Below, one piece after another: positions 35,739-44,855 of a DNA stretch of 64,000 nucleotides. Position 1 is the stretch's first letter, and each line of letters opens with the position of its first letter. The notes under the pieces were generated by a model, which was given only the letters and a program-made list of their open reading frames with translations, did not search any database and had not been told where the DNA came from. Origin of the DNA: Pseudonocardiaceae bacterium. GTDB taxonomy: Bacteria > Actinomycetota > Actinomycetes > Mycobacteriales > Pseudonocardiaceae. A program made the position numbers and the translations under genes. Location: the NCBI GenBank assembly GCA_009379845.1, contig WHSZ01000007.1:56565-120564 (forward strand), written 5' to 3'.

Positions 35739-37037
35739 CTAACGCGGCGCCAGCGTGGCGCGGTCGACGCCGATGTCGGCACGGTCGGCCGCCGCGCGCC
35801 CGGCCTGCCACCCCGCACCGTTGCTGACCGACACGGCTTTCCGCACCGTCGCGCCGAACATCTCGTCGAACGCCTGGTCCACGGCGCGCGAACGGTCCGC
35901 GAGTACGGGCAGCAATCGCGGGTCGTGCGCGTCGGCGCGGGCCGCGGTATTGGCCGCCTCGAGGCGTTCACCGATCCGGCGTGCGTAGGCGACCAGGAAC
36001 GACTGCCGGAACGACCGGGTGCGAGACGTGCCGGCGCGCGTCACCTGCTTGCCCTCGGCCACCATCGCCGTCGTTGCCTGCACCAGCAACGAGGTGGCCA
36101 GCAGCTCGGTGATTTCCAAGTCGAGCTGGTCCCCGACCAGCGAGACGAACCCGAGCTTGCCGTGCCGCACGGCTCGGCTGCGGTTGGCTTGGGCGATCAC
36201 GTTCACCAGGGTCGCTTTCGCGACGAAGTACGGGCCGTCCAGCCAGAGCCTGCTGGATGTCGCGGTCTGCTGCTGGTGGGTGGCTTCGTCGAGCAGTGCT
36301 CGCTCGAAGGAATGCCGGTTCATCAGCTCCTGCGCCTTGGCCGACAGCGTTTCGGCTTCCGCGGGGAACGTGGTGGCCTCAGCCTTCGCGAGCAGGCCGC
36401 GCACCCTGGCGAGCACCTTCTGGTCGATGCCTCGCGCGGCGACCGAACGTTGCGCGGCGGCGGTGCCCGGCAGCGGGGCGATCACCGGCAGCCTTGGCCA
36501 CGCCATGAACGACGCGAGCACGGAGATCACGGTGAGCAAGGCTTCTTCGCCGCCCACGCCAGCCTTCTTCGCCCACTGGTCGTGGTGTGGTTGACCGCGA
36601 TCCCACCAGACGGATGCGTTGAGCTGCCGTAGCTGCTCCGTCCAGCGTTCCGGCACCGTGGCCGGCGCGTACTGGGCGAGATTAGCCGCGATCGTGTCGA
36701 TCACCAGGCCCTCTGCGATGTCCTTCATCCTTCGGCGGGTGATCTGCCAGAGATCCACCGGAAGCCAGCCGAACTGCCATAGCTGGCTGATCGACTTCTG
36801 CAGGGCCAGATCGGCGGCAACTCCAACGGTGCGTGGTTGGGCACCGGAACGTCCGTCGCGCAGCTCGGCGACACATTTTCGGGCCACCGCCCGGTTGCCG
36901 CGAAGGTGCGAGCGGGCCGTCAGCAGCAACGTCTCGGCCAGTTCATCGGCCGACGGCGGCGAGGTAGCCGACCGCCACCCGCCGCGCGCCTCCTCGGTGA
37001 ACTCGCCGTGCCGCTCGTCCATGTTCCACCCGCTCAC
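35739..37037 (-). CDS. DUF2786 domain protein
   Basis: A 432-residue soluble protein. A DUF2786 segment lies at ~205-250 (VLARVRGLLAKAEATTFPAE, AETLSAKAQELMNRHSFER). It is flanked by a helical N-terminal region with a Trp-rich patch (QLWQFGWLPVDLWQITRRR) and a C-terminal helical domain with SFLVAYARRIGERL. No catalytic motif is seen. A second Met five codons downstream (MDERHG) is an equally plausible start. The family is common in actinobacteria and phages; its role is unknown. Confidence 0.8.
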   Translation of the reverse strand: MSGWNMDERHGEFTEEARGGWRSATSPPSADELAETLLLTARSHLRGNRAVARKCVAELRDGRSGAQPRTVGVAADLALQKSISQLWQFGWLPVDLWQITRRRMKDIAEGLVIDTIAANLAQYAPATVPERWTEQLRQLNASVWWDRGQPHHDQWAKKAGVGGEEALLTVISVLASFMAWPRLPVIAPLPGTAAAQRSVAARGIDQKVLARVRGLLAKAEATTFPAEAETLSAKAQELMNRHSFERALLDEATHQQQTATSSRLWLDGPYFVAKATLVNVIAQANRSRAVRHGKLGFVSLVGDQLDLEITELLATSLLVQATTAMVAEGKQVTRAGTSRTRSFRQSFLVAYARRIGERLEAANTAARADAHDPRLLPVLADRSRAVDQAFDEMFGATVRKAVSVSNGAGWQAGRAAADRADIGVDRATLAPR

Positions 37038-37213
37038 GGCTCACCCTTCCGTCGAGATCAATGCCGATTTGGTTCTAGCAGCGGGGCCCGACACTTTCGA
37101 CTCGACGGCACGCTCCGTGACCGCGGCTTCCGCGAGACGCAGCCAGATCGCGGGAGTGCCGCGATCACCCCAGTGAGTTGGGGTTGACATGAGTAGCGTT
37201 GTTGGGTGTGCCC

Positions 37214-37570
37214 TCAGGTGGCGGCAGCGAGTTCGCCGGCGAAGTCGAATTCGCCGGCGGCGGCTCCGGCGGTGAAGGCCGACCATTCGTCTTCGTCGAA
37301 GCGCAGTTCGACGGTGGTGTGAAGGGACCGAACGAGGGTGTCGCTACCGATTTTGGTGATCGTGGCGATTCCGTTTGCGCTGGGCAGGTCGTCGCAAGTT
37401 TCGCGAAGGAATGCCGCCCAGGCGGGGAATGCGAAGGTAATCGTTCCAGCGGCCGGGTGTTTGCTGTGCCGGATGGTAACGCCGTCGGCCGCAGGGGCTA
37501 CCTCCACGCACTTTTCGCCGTTACTGCTCCAACTGGAGGTCAGCCAGGTGGGGCGGTCGGCGGTGCTCAT
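37214..37570 (-). CDS. DUF397 protein paired with XRE regulator
   Basis: A 118-residue protein. It begins with a standard DUF397 unit (WLTSSWSSNGEKCVEVA, VTIRHSKHP, ITFAFPAWAAFL) and carries a second, DUF397-like end (ELRFDEDEWSAFTAGAAAGEF). The start is one base beyond the stop of the XRE gene, so the pair is co-transcribed. DUF397 proteins are the small partners of Scr1-type XRE regulators in actinobacteria; the pair is sometimes described as toxin-antitoxin-like, but regulatory roles are better documented. Confidence 0.87.
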   Translation of the reverse strand: MSTADRPTWLTSSWSSNGEKCVEVAPAADGVTIRHSKHPAAGTITFAFPAWAAFLRETCDDLPSANGIATITKIGSDTLVRSLHTTVELRFDEDEWSAFTAGAAAGEFDFAGELAAAT

Positions 37571-37571
37571 G

Positions 37572-38438
37572 TCAGTCCTCCGAGCGTGTGTCCAGGGCGG
37601 CCATGCGCGCAGCGATGACATCTTGGGAATCAGACACCGATAGCGCCGCGGCGCATAGCCTGTCTGCCGACAAAGTATACGTGGCGACCTGATCTTGGTC
37701 TTGGACGTAGATGGCGCCGGTGGGGTATTCGATGTAGCCGATGCTTTGGGCTTCGTCGAAGTCCAGCAGCAGGAAGTCCCCGTCGAGTCCGTCGTGGACG
37801 GCAACGCCGACCGGCATGACGTGGAGTTCCACGTTGTCGCGCCGCGTCATGTCCAGCAGGTGTTGCAGCTGAGCTCTCATGACCTGCGGACCGCCGACGA
37901 GGCGGTCAAGGACGTATTCCTCGATGATGGCGCGGAACCGCAACGGCTGCGTGTCGTCGGCGAGCCGTTGCCTAGCCATGCGGGCGCGGACCACTTGCGG
38001 GGCGTCCATCGGCGGCACGCGGAGATTGCCTTCCAATAGCGCGGCGGCGTAGTTCGCTGTCTGGAGTTGGCCTGGCAGCAGCAAGGATCCGTAGGTGGAC
38101 GCGGAGGCAGCGAGTCCTTCGAGACCGACGAAGATCTTGAACCAGTTGGGCAGTACATCGCTGAAGGGCGCCCACCAGGTGCCCTGATCGGCGCGGGCCG
38201 CCAGAGAAGTCATGCGGTCGACGTGCTCGACCTCCGCGCCGTAGGCGCGCAGCAACTGGGCGACCTGGTCGGGTTGCTGCTGGGTTTTGCCGGTTTCCAG
38301 GTAGTTGATCTTCGCCTGGCTGCACTTCAGCACCTTGGCCGCCTCGGCCTGCTTGAGGCTGGCTCGTTCGCGCGCTGCGCGCAGGTCGTGACCGATGAGG
38401 AAGCGCAGCGCGGATGGGTCCGAGCGGTGGTCGGCCAC
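37572..38438 (-). CDS. XRE-family regulator with DUF5753 (Scr1 type)
   Basis: A 288-residue protein. The HTH_31-type XRE domain occupies ~10-75 (LRAARERASLKQAEAAKVL, CSQAKINYLETGK) and the DUF5753 sensor-like domain follows from ~100 (YGSLLLPGQLQTANYAAALL, RQRLADDTQPLRFRAIIEE, QLQHLLDMTRRDNVELHVMP). The GTG at 38438 is preceded by GAAGGGAC; the frame is open 53 codons further but that stretch lies in the AT-rich promoter region. It is divergent from the five small genes starting at 38750, which it may control. Confidence 0.87.
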   Translation of the reverse strand: MADHRSDPSALRFLIGHDLRAARERASLKQAEAAKVLKCSQAKINYLETGKTQQQPDQVAQLLRAYGAEVEHVDRMTSLAARADQGTWWAPFSDVLPNWFKIFVGLEGLAASASTYGSLLLPGQLQTANYAAALLEGNLRVPPMDAPQVVRARMARQRLADDTQPLRFRAIIEEYVLDRLVGGPQVMRAQLQHLLDMTRRDNVELHVMPVGVAVHDGLDGDFLLLDFDEAQSIGYIEYPTGAIYVQDQDQVATYTLSADRLCAAALSVSDSQDVIAARMAALDTRSED

Positions 38439-38749
38439 TGATGTCCCTTCGTATCTCAGCCAGGTTGCACACAGTGTCTCACCGACCAGGAACCACAGCG
38501 GTACGTCCATCGAAAGGTGTATGTATCTCTGTATATATACAATGTATGTTACCGTGGCATTGGCAGCCGAGACCATACACCGTCGGGTGGCCACCATCGC
38601 GCCCCGCGATCAGTGGGGTTGACGCGTAGCGCTTGGCCAACCGACGACACCAGGTGCCCCGGCGAAGCCGGGCCGGACCCCGACCCGGGCCGGCTCCGCC
38701 GGTACCACCAGCCGGCCCGGATGGGTCGGCGCAGCAGCGGGGAGCGATC
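38439..38749. promoter_or_regulatory. AT-rich divergent control region
   Basis: A 311-bp gap between the XRE gene and the small-gene operon. The centre holds TGTATATATACA (38530-38541), a perfect 12-bp palindrome flanked by GTATGTAT and ATGTATGTTACC. It is strikingly AT-rich against this genome. It is the natural candidate for the XRE operator and for promoters in both directions. The stretch near 38650-38740 is GC-rich with no gene. Confidence 0.55.
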
Positions 38750-39010
38750 ATGTGGTGGAAGCGACATAGGCCCGATGAGCATGTGGCGGCGTGTCGGGAT
38801 ATTTCCGGGCGACGAGGCGAAATTCTCGTGATACCCGCCGACGACGAGCGGGTAGCGCTGGTCTTCCCGCCCGGTGAAGTAGCCGTATTGGATCCCCTGC
38901 AGCTCGGCCCGCTGCGGCACGCGCTGCGGGACGTCGTGTTCGCGCTGGAGCACCCCGACACTTGCGATGAGCACCGGCACGCCATCCCGGTCGTGCGCGG
39001 CACCCGATGA
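38750..39010 (+). CDS. Small protein of unknown function, first of a five-gene run
   Basis: An 86-residue protein without signal peptide or membrane helix. Recognisable pieces are EILVIPADDERVALVFPP and LDPLQLGPLRHALRDVVFAL, an amphipathic helix. No family is recognised. ATG 38750 has GGGGAGCG six bases upstream, and the stop overlaps the next start (ATGA). Gene neighbourhood (an XRE/DUF397 pair, divergent) is of the kind seen repeatedly in actinobacteria. Confidence 0.65.
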   Translation: MWWKRHRPDEHVAACRDISGRRGEILVIPADDERVALVFPPGEVAVLDPLQLGPLRHALRDVVFALEHPDTCDEHRHAIPVVRGTR

Positions 39011-39141
39011 GTCCCGCCGCGCGGATTGTCGCCGTGATCGTCGCCGCCACGGTGTTCGGCACCCGGCTCGCCGTCGATGTGTGCCAGGTGCGCATGGACG
39101 GCGAGATTGCCGCGCATCGCGCCCAGGAACGGCAATGGTGA
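39007..39141 (+). CDS. 44-residue single-helix membrane peptide
   Basis: ATG 39007 overlaps the preceding stop. The peptide has one hydrophobic helix (AARIVAVIVAATVFGTRLAV) followed by a short charged tail ending RAQERQW. It overlaps the next gene by GTGA or by seven bases, depending on start choice. It is too short for family assignment; overlap on both sides is the main support that it is translated. Confidence 0.6.
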   Translation: MSPAARIVAVIVAATVFGTRLAVDVCQVRMDGEIAAHRAQERQW

Positions 39142-39524
39142 GCCCGCTGTCGGGACGGGCAGCCGAAGAGTTGGGCCGACGCCTGCACGGCGCCGGGTTC
39201 CGACCCCTGCCGGACGTAGACGACAACGGTGAGCTGATCGGCACCCGCTTGTGGCGCGTGCGCGCCGGATACGTGGAGTACCTCGCGCTGCGCCAAAACG
39301 GTCTCGCTCACGCCGTGCGCGCCGAGGCCACCTTCGACTACCGGCGCCCCGCCGAACACGGCCCGGTTATCGAGGACCGGACCGGGTATGCGGTCAACGC
39401 CCTGAACTGGCTCCTCGCGGACACCGACCCACCTTTGAGTCCACGACGTCGGCCCTACGCGCCACCGCCGAACCCCGCTCGCCGCTGGCGTTGGCCCCAC
39501 GACGACGTCGACGGCCCACGATGA
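39135..39524 (+). CDS. Unknown protein, third gene of the small-gene run
   Basis: A 129-residue protein. It starts at ATG 39135, or GTG 39138 which would give an exact GTGA overlap. It has an alpha/beta pattern (RAAEELGRRLHGAGFRPL, LWRVRAGYVEYLALRQNG, GYAVNALNWLLAD) followed by a Pro/Arg-rich basic tail (PRRRPYAPPPNPARRWRW). No family is recognised. The stop overlaps a 22-codon ORF by ATGA. Confidence 0.6.
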   Translation: MVSPLSGRAAEELGRRLHGAGFRPLPDVDDNGELIGTRLWRVRAGYVEYLALRQNGLAHAVRAEATFDYRRPAEHGPVIEDRTGYAVNALNWLLADTDPPLSPRRRPYAPPPNPARRWRWPHDDVDGPR

Positions 39525-39589
39525 CCCCGCCCGCCATCGACCACTTCCCAAACACACGTCTGCGGATGTTGACCAACCCGATGGAGTAA
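39521..39589 (+). CDS. 22-residue overlapping mini-ORF
   Basis: ATG 39521 overlaps the stop of the upstream gene by four bases. The ORF runs 22 codons (starts MTPPAIDHF, ends LTNPME) to TAA 39587-39589, four bases before the next start. The overlap suggests translational coupling; it may only keep ribosomes moving to the following gene. No homology can be claimed for such a short peptide. Confidence 0.4.
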   Translation: MTPPAIDHFPNTRLRMLTNPME

Positions 39590-39593
39590 GGCC

Positions 39594-40184
39594 ATGACTG
39601 ACCCCGAGGACATGTACGCGGCGCAGGTGCTCGCGCGTTTGCTGCGGCACGAGCCGGTAACCATCACACGCACCATCGACGGCTACCACGACGTGCTGCG
39701 CGGAGATCGTGTCGTCGGTTCAGTCGACGACAACCTGCTGGCCACCTTCCTGACCACGGCGTCCCGGGTGCTCGCGCGCACCGAACAGCCGCCCGTGTCC
39801 AGTGCGGCCCGTACCTCCGATCAATCCGAGCGGCGACAACTCGCGCATCCGGTCGATGCGTTCGTGCCAGACCCCTCGGGGCTGAACTCGCTGTGCGACG
39901 AAGACGAGTTCACGTTCGTGTTGGAACGCATGGTCGCCAACGAAGCGCCGCGACTGTTCGCGATCGTGCAGGAATACGGCGACCGAGTCGACGCCCGGAT
40001 CGCCGGATGGGGCGTGGCATTCGAGGACCACGCCCAGATCGTCTCGGTCGAACGCGGGCTCCGGATGAGCGTGGAGACTCCGGAGGACGCGTTGCGGGGA
40101 TTCCATTTCGGCAGCCACGTCCGCGCCCGCCTCGTCTGGTTCAACCCAAATGCCGTCACGTCCGCCGAGGACGACGCGGCCTAA
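39594..40184 (+). CDS. Unknown protein, last gene of the small-gene run
   Basis: A 196-residue soluble protein. The N-terminal part (MYAAQVLARLLRHEPVTITR, YHDVLRGDRVVGSVDDNLLA) and a C-terminal region (FTFVLERMVANEAPRLFAIV, ARIAGWGVAFEDHAQIVSVE, HVRARLVWF) are separated by a Ser/Arg-rich linker. No family is recognised. It follows the mini-ORF closely and ends the run; 124 bp of unassigned sequence separate it from the convergent lysS. Confidence 0.65.
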   Translation: MTDPEDMYAAQVLARLLRHEPVTITRTIDGYHDVLRGDRVVGSVDDNLLATFLTTASRVLARTEQPPVSSAARTSDQSERRQLAHPVDAFVPDPSGLNSLCDEDEFTFVLERMVANEAPRLFAIVQEYGDRVDARIAGWGVAFEDHAQIVSVERGLRMSVETPEDALRGFHFGSHVRARLVWFNPNAVTSAEDDAA

Positions 40185-40308
40185 CCGAGACGCGCGGTGT
40201 CGGCGGGGAGGTGCTGTGGCTGCCAGGCCACTTCCGGCGGCTTCGGCACGCCGTTCCCGATGCCGCCCCACGGCGGGTAACGGTCGTACTGAGTCCATTG
40301 GCCGCGTG

Positions 40309-41810
40309 CTAGACCGGTTTGACCATGGGGAACAGGATGGTGTCGCGGATGCCCTTGCCGGTGAAGCCCATGAGTAGGCGGTCGATGCCGAGTCCGGCGC
40401 CGACCGAGGGCGGCATGCCGTATTCGAGCGCTTGCAGGAAGTCTTCGTCGAGTTGCATGGCTTCGGGATCGCCGCCGGCGGCGAGTAGTGATTGTTCGGT
40501 CAGGCGGCGTCGTTGCTCGATGGGGTCGATCAACTCAGAGAAGCAGGTGCCGAGTTCCATGCCGAACCCGATCAGGTCCCCCTTTTCGGTCAGCAGCGGA
40601 TCGTCACGATGCTCGCGGGTCAACGGGCTCGTCTCGACAGGGAAGTCGCGGACGAACGTGGGCCGGATCAAAGTGTGCTCGACAAGCTCCTCGAACAGGT
40701 GCTCCACGAGCTTGCCGGGTCCCCAACCCGGGTCCCAAGCGACGTCATGGGCATCGGCGTGCTTGCGCAACATCTCCAGCGGCGTCCGGGGGGTGATCTC
40801 CTCGCCAAGTGCCTCGGACACTACGCCGTACAACGTGACGCAGGGCCAGTCGCCGCCAAGGTCGATATCGCCGTGCTTGGGGTTGCGCACCACAGTGTCA
40901 CCGAAAACCGCGACGGTGGCTCGCTGCACGAGGTCCTGGGTGAGCTGGGCGCCGGTGTTGTAGTCGCCGTAGGCGTGGTACCACTCCAGCATCGTGAACT
41001 CGGGATTGTGGGTGGAATCCGCGCCCTCGTTGCGGAAGTTCCGGTTTATCTCGAAGACCCGCTCGATACCACCGACTACACACCGCTTCAAGAACAGCTC
41101 CGGGGCGATCCGAAGGTAGAGGTCGAGATCGTAGGCGTTGATGTGAGTCTTGAACGGCCGCGCCGAAGCCCTCCGTGGATCTGCTGGAGCATAGGGGTTT
41201 CCACTTCGAGGAAGTCACGTTCCAGGAGCACCGATCGCAGGGCCTGCACCGCAGCGGCGCGTTGCTGCACCATCTGCCGGGCCTCGGGGTTGACGATCAG
41301 ATCAACATAGCGGTGCCGCACGCGCGCCTCTGGGTCGGTCAGACCCTTGTGCTTCTCCGGCAATGGCCGCAGGCACTTCGAGGTCAGCGTCCAGCGATCG
41401 GCCATCACCGAGAGTTCACCCCGCTTGGAGGTGATCACCTCGCCTTCCACGCCGACGTGATCGCCCAGGTCTACGTCGTTCTTCCACGACTCCAGCGCCT
41501 CGGCGCCCACCTTGTCCAGGGACAGCATGACTTGGATCGCGCCGGAATCATCGCGGATGGTGGCGAAGCACAGCTTGCCCCCGGTGCGGTAGAGCATGAC
41601 GCGACCCGCTACGGCGACCCGCTCACCGGTCCACTGGTCCGCATCCAGATCCTGGTACTTCTCCCGAAGCGGAGCGATTGACGTCGTGCGTGGGTAGTCG
41701 ACCGGGTAGGGGTCGATACCTGCCTCCCGCAGGCGGTCCAGCTTCTCCCGCCGGATCCGCATCTGCTCGGGCAGATCCTCGTCGTGGAAATCCTCAGGCG
41801 CGTCACTCAC
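40309..41810 (-). pseudogene. lysS: Lysyl-tRNA synthetase gene with one-base frameshift
   Basis: Together the two frames encode a full class II LysRS of ~500 residues. The first (ATG 41810) has the OB-fold anticodon domain (VAVAGRVMLYRTGGKLCFAT, LGDHVGVEGEV) and motif 1 (LERDFLEVETPMLQQIHGG). It then shifts at ~41165-41174: GGAGGGCTTCGG lacks one G needed to read GGASARPFKTH. The second frame carries motif 2 (RVFEINRNFRNEG, HNPEFTMLEWY) and motif 3 (GAGLGIDRLLMGFTG). LysRS is essential unless a second copy exists. Either the base is missing from the assembly or this copy is broken. Confidence 0.92.
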
Positions 41811-41998
41811 AGTAGCCCAGTGTATCGGCCCAGCTCAGATGCCAGCCGGGCAACCATCACGACGCCAGAGCATGGCGGCATGACCCTGCTGTGCCCGAAC
41901 GGCAGTATCGGCGCGGGGTTATCGTCGGCGTCGGGCAGGAGTCCCGGCGGCCAGCCGGGCAACGAGCAGCTATCCCGGTAGCGACAGGAGACTTCGCG

Positions 41999-42793
41999 AT
42001 GCATCTGGATCTCACCGGCAAGACGGCTCTGGTCACCGGTTCCACCCAGGGGATCGGCGCGGCGATCGCCGTGGCGCTTGCCCGATCCGGCGCGCGGGTG
42101 GCCGTCAACGGCCGCACGTCGGAGAGCGTGCACGCGGCGATCGAGCGGCTGCGCGCCGACGTCGACGGTGCGGAAGCCGTGCCCGCACCCGCGGACGTGG
42201 CCACCAGCGAGGGCGCCGAGCAGGTCCGGGAATACCTGCCGCACGTCGACATCCTCGTCAACAACCTCGGCATCTTCGGACCCCAGCCGGCCATGGAGAT
42301 CACCGACGACGACTGGCGGCGCTACTTCGAGGTCAACGTGCTCTCCGCCGCCCGGCTGACCCGCTTTTACCTGCCGGGCATGACGGAGCGGGGATGGGGA
42401 CGGATCCAGTACATCGCCAGCGACTCGGCGATCGTCATCCCCAGCGAAATGATCCACTACGGCATGTCCAAGACGGCCCTGCTCGGCGTCTCGCGGGGGT
42501 TCGCCAAGGAGGCAGCCGGCACCGGGGTGACGGTCAACTCGGTCATCGCGGGCCCGACGCACACCGGCGGAGTGGAGGACTTCGTCCACAAGATGGTGGA
42601 CGGCGACCTGCCATGGGAGCAGGCGCAGCGCGAGTTCATGCGGCAACACCGCCCGCAATCCTTGCTGCAGCGCCTTATCGAGCCGGCCGAGATCGCCAAC
42701 ATGGTCGTCTACCTCAGCTCGCCACAGGCCTCGGCGACCACCGGCGCGGCGGTACGGGTGGACGGTGGTTACGTCGATTCCATCGTTCCGTAG
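41999..42793 (+). CDS. Short-chain dehydrogenase/reductase
   Basis: A 264-residue classical SDR: TGSTQGIGAAIAVAL cofactor loop, VNNLGIFGPQ, catalytic Ser in YIASDSAIV, Tyr/Lys in HYGMSKTAL, and a family-typical end (TTGAAVRVDGGYVDSIVP). The SD-like GACAGGAGAC precedes ATG 41999. It is divergent from lysS. It lies 145 bp from the end of the ABC/catabolic operon on the other strand and could belong to the same metabolism, but it lacks the GntR operator seen there. Confidence 0.87.
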   Translation: MHLDLTGKTALVTGSTQGIGAAIAVALARSGARVAVNGRTSESVHAAIERLRADVDGAEAVPAPADVATSEGAEQVREYLPHVDILVNNLGIFGPQPAMEITDDDWRRYFEVNVLSAARLTRFYLPGMTERGWGRIQYIASDSAIVIPSEMIHYGMSKTALLGVSRGFAKEAAGTGVTVNSVIAGPTHTGGVEDFVHKMVDGDLPWEQAQREFMRQHRPQSLLQRLIEPAEIANMVVYLSSPQASATTGAAVRVDGGYVDSIVP

Positions 42794-42938
42794 CCATGGC
42801 CCGACTACTTTTCCTTACCTGGTCCGGCGTCGGCAATCAAACAACCGCCGGATGACTGAATGCCGGTGCTCCGCGACGCGGTGTGGGCCGTGATCCCGTA
42901 GGCTCACCGAGAGGTCGCGGCTCCGTGGTGCCGGGGCG

Positions 42939-43976
42939 TTAGGCGCGCAATGATTCGGGAATCAGTGACTCGTAGCCGGGATCCTTCTCGATCAGGCCAC
43001 TGTCGATATGGAACCGCACGGCGGTGTCGTAGGACTTCCGCCGCACGGTATGCTCCTTCGCCATCTCGCTACCCAGGATCGGCACGATCGTGTCCAGCGC
43101 GTCCGGGCTGCTCTTCGTCAAGTACTTGCCGAGCAACGAGCGAGCCCGGGACGGATCATCGTGCACATCCCGCAACGCGCGCCGTATCGCGCGGTTGAAG
43201 CCTTCCAGCTCGTCGGGCTTGCGATCCAGCAGCTGCTGCGTGCTGAACATGACGCCGTGCACCGCGCCACGCAGATCCGGCACATCGCCAGCAGCCGGCG
43301 AGATGAAGATCCGACCGGAACCGGAGGTTTCCACCAGCTGCCCGATCGGCTGGAAGAACGACAGCGCGTCGACCCGATTCGACTCAAGCGCGCCGATCGC
43401 GGACGTGGCGGCGCTGCCCAGGTTCACCAACGTCGCGTCGGTAGCGGGATTCCGCCCGACGCCGTCGAGCAGGTACTTCACCAACGCCTCGGTGCCGCTA
43501 CCCGGCCCCGTAATACCGATCCTCTTGCCGACCAGCGACTCCACCTTCTCCTTCAGTGGGGCGTCGGCTGGCGGCCCGCGGAACGAGCTTCCGACCACGA
43601 TGTCCACGTAGTACTCGTTGACCAGACCGGACACCACCCTGGTCCCGTCCTCGTTTTCCGCCAGGTTGAAGGCATCGGTGAGCACCCCGGCACCGATGTC
43701 GATGCTGCCGGACTTGAGCGCCGCGGCCACCTTGGCGCCGGTGCCGAGGCGGGGCCGCTCGCCAAGCGTGATGCCCTCGTCCTTGAAGTATCCTTCGTGT
43801 TCCGCGATGAACAGCGGGAAGAACGCGACCGAATCGCTGATCTGCCCGATGTTCAGCGTTCCCTCCGCCGTCTCGGAACCCCGAGACGCGCATGCCGAAG
43901 CGGAGAGCAAGATCGGCGCCGCGGCCAGCGATTTCAAAACCGCCCGACGTCCAATGTAGACACCGTTGTCAGACAT
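42939..43976 (-). CDS. NitT/TauT-type ABC transporter substrate-binding lipoprotein
   Basis: A 345-residue protein with a Tat-type signal (GRRAVLKSLAAAPILL) and a lipobox ending at Cys29 (LSASAC). The mature part has the SsuA/ThiY/NMT1-like fold: LNIGQISDSVAFFPLFIAEH, GYFKDEGI, GTGAKVAAALKSGSIDIG, GKRIGITGPGSGTEALVKYLL. It captures a small organic substrate outside the membrane for the permease and ATPase encoded directly upstream. Last gene of a six-gene operon; 18 bp after the permease gene. Confidence 0.9.
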   Translation of the reverse strand: MSDNGVYIGRRAVLKSLAAAPILLSASACASRGSETAEGTLNIGQISDSVAFFPLFIAEHEGYFKDEGITLGERPRLGTGAKVAAALKSGSIDIGAGVLTDAFNLAENEDGTRVVSGLVNEYYVDIVVGSSFRGPPADAPLKEKVESLVGKRIGITGPGSGTEALVKYLLDGVGRNPATDATLVNLGSAATSAIGALESNRVDALSFFQPIGQLVETSGSGRIFISPAAGDVPDLRGAVHGVMFSTQQLLDRKPDELEGFNRAIRRALRDVHDDPSRARSLLGKYLTKSSPDALDTIVPILGSEMAKEHTVRRKSYDTAVRFHIDSGLIEKDPGYESLIPESLRA

Positions 43977-43994
43977 GAATGCTCCGTTCGAAAG

Positions 43995-44855
43995 TCAGCT
44001 CCGCGCGTCCAGCGGCTTCCATCGGTTGGCGCGCTTGCTCATCAGGCCAACCACGACATTCAACACCGCCGCGATAACGCTGAGCACCACCAGCGTGGCG
44101 AAGACACCCGCCGTGTCGAACTGCGCGGCGGCATCATTGATCAGATATCCGAGCCCCTGATTAGAGGCAACCAACTCACCGATCACCGCACCGATTAATG
44201 CGTATGGGATCGCCACCTTGAGTCCGGTGAGCAGTCCGTTCATCGAAGCCGGCAGCACCACTTTGCGTGCGATATGCCAGCGATTGCCGCCCATCAGGCG
44301 CACCGCGTCGATCAGCCCACGATCCACTTCGCGCACGCCGGCCGCGGTGTTCAGGAATACCAGGAAGAACACCGTGGCCGCGGCGAGCAACACCTTCATG
44401 TGCATGCCGATGCCGAACCACACGATGAACAGTGGTGCCAGCGCGACCTTCGGGATGGAATACAGCGCCATCATGAACGGGTCCAGCACCCGGTAGAGCA
44501 TGTTGATCGAGGCGAGCACGTAGCCGGCGAGCGCGCCAACTGCCGAGCCGAGGGCAAAGCCGTACACGATCTCCTGAATCGTCACCCAGCTGTGCAGCCA
44601 CAGCGTGCCGTCGTCGATCCATTCGGCCAGCCGCGCCACGATCTCGGTTGGTTGACTGGTGAACGTGCTGTCGATCCAGCGGTCCGCGGCCAACTGCCAC
44701 AACACGAGCACAACGGCCACCAAGACCAGGCGGAGCAGCCAGACCGTGCTCGTGCGACCGTGCCGCTGCCACCAGGTGCGCTCCACCTTGACTCGCACCG
44801 GACCGTGGCTGGCCGGAGCCTCGTCGACGTGGCTTTCCGTGTCTGGCAACGTCAT
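43995..44855 (-). CDS. ABC transporter permease, NitT/TauT (SsuC-like)
   Basis: A 286-residue inner membrane protein with about six helices and the BPD permease EAA-type loop ([22 protein letters not shown], then [19 protein letters not shown]). The N-terminal ~35 residues are hydrophilic. ATG 44855 overlaps the ATPase stop by four bases. It forms the channel for the lipoprotein encoded next. Confidence 0.9.
   Translation of the reverse strand: MTLPDTESHVDEAPASHGPVRVKVERTWWQRHGRTSTVWLLRLVLVAVVLVLWQLAADRWIDSTFTSQPTEIVARLAEWIDDGTLWLHSWVTIQEIVYGFALGSAVGALAGYVLASINMLYRVLDPFMMALYSIPKVALAPLFIVWFGIGMHMKVLLAAATVFFLVFLNTAAGVREVDRGLIDAVRLMGGNRWHIARKVVLPASMNGLLTGLKVAIPYALIGAVIGELVASNQGLGYLINDAAAQFDTAGVFATLVVLSVIAAVLNVVVGLMSKRANRWKPLDARS

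Noticed and set aside
37214..38438. XRE/DUF397 pair as a bona fide toxin-antitoxin system
   Set aside because: The architecture is that of the common actinobacterial regulatory pair; no toxin-like catalytic motif is seen, so it is described as regulatory.
40185..40308. Possible small gene or RNA between the small-gene run and lysS
   Set aside because: No start with ribosome binding site, no hairpin and no known RNA signature was found in these 124 bp.
41165..41174. Programmed ribosomal frameshift in lysS
   Set aside because: There is no slippery heptamer or downstream pseudoknot pattern I can see, and programmed shifts are not known for LysRS. A missing base is simpler.
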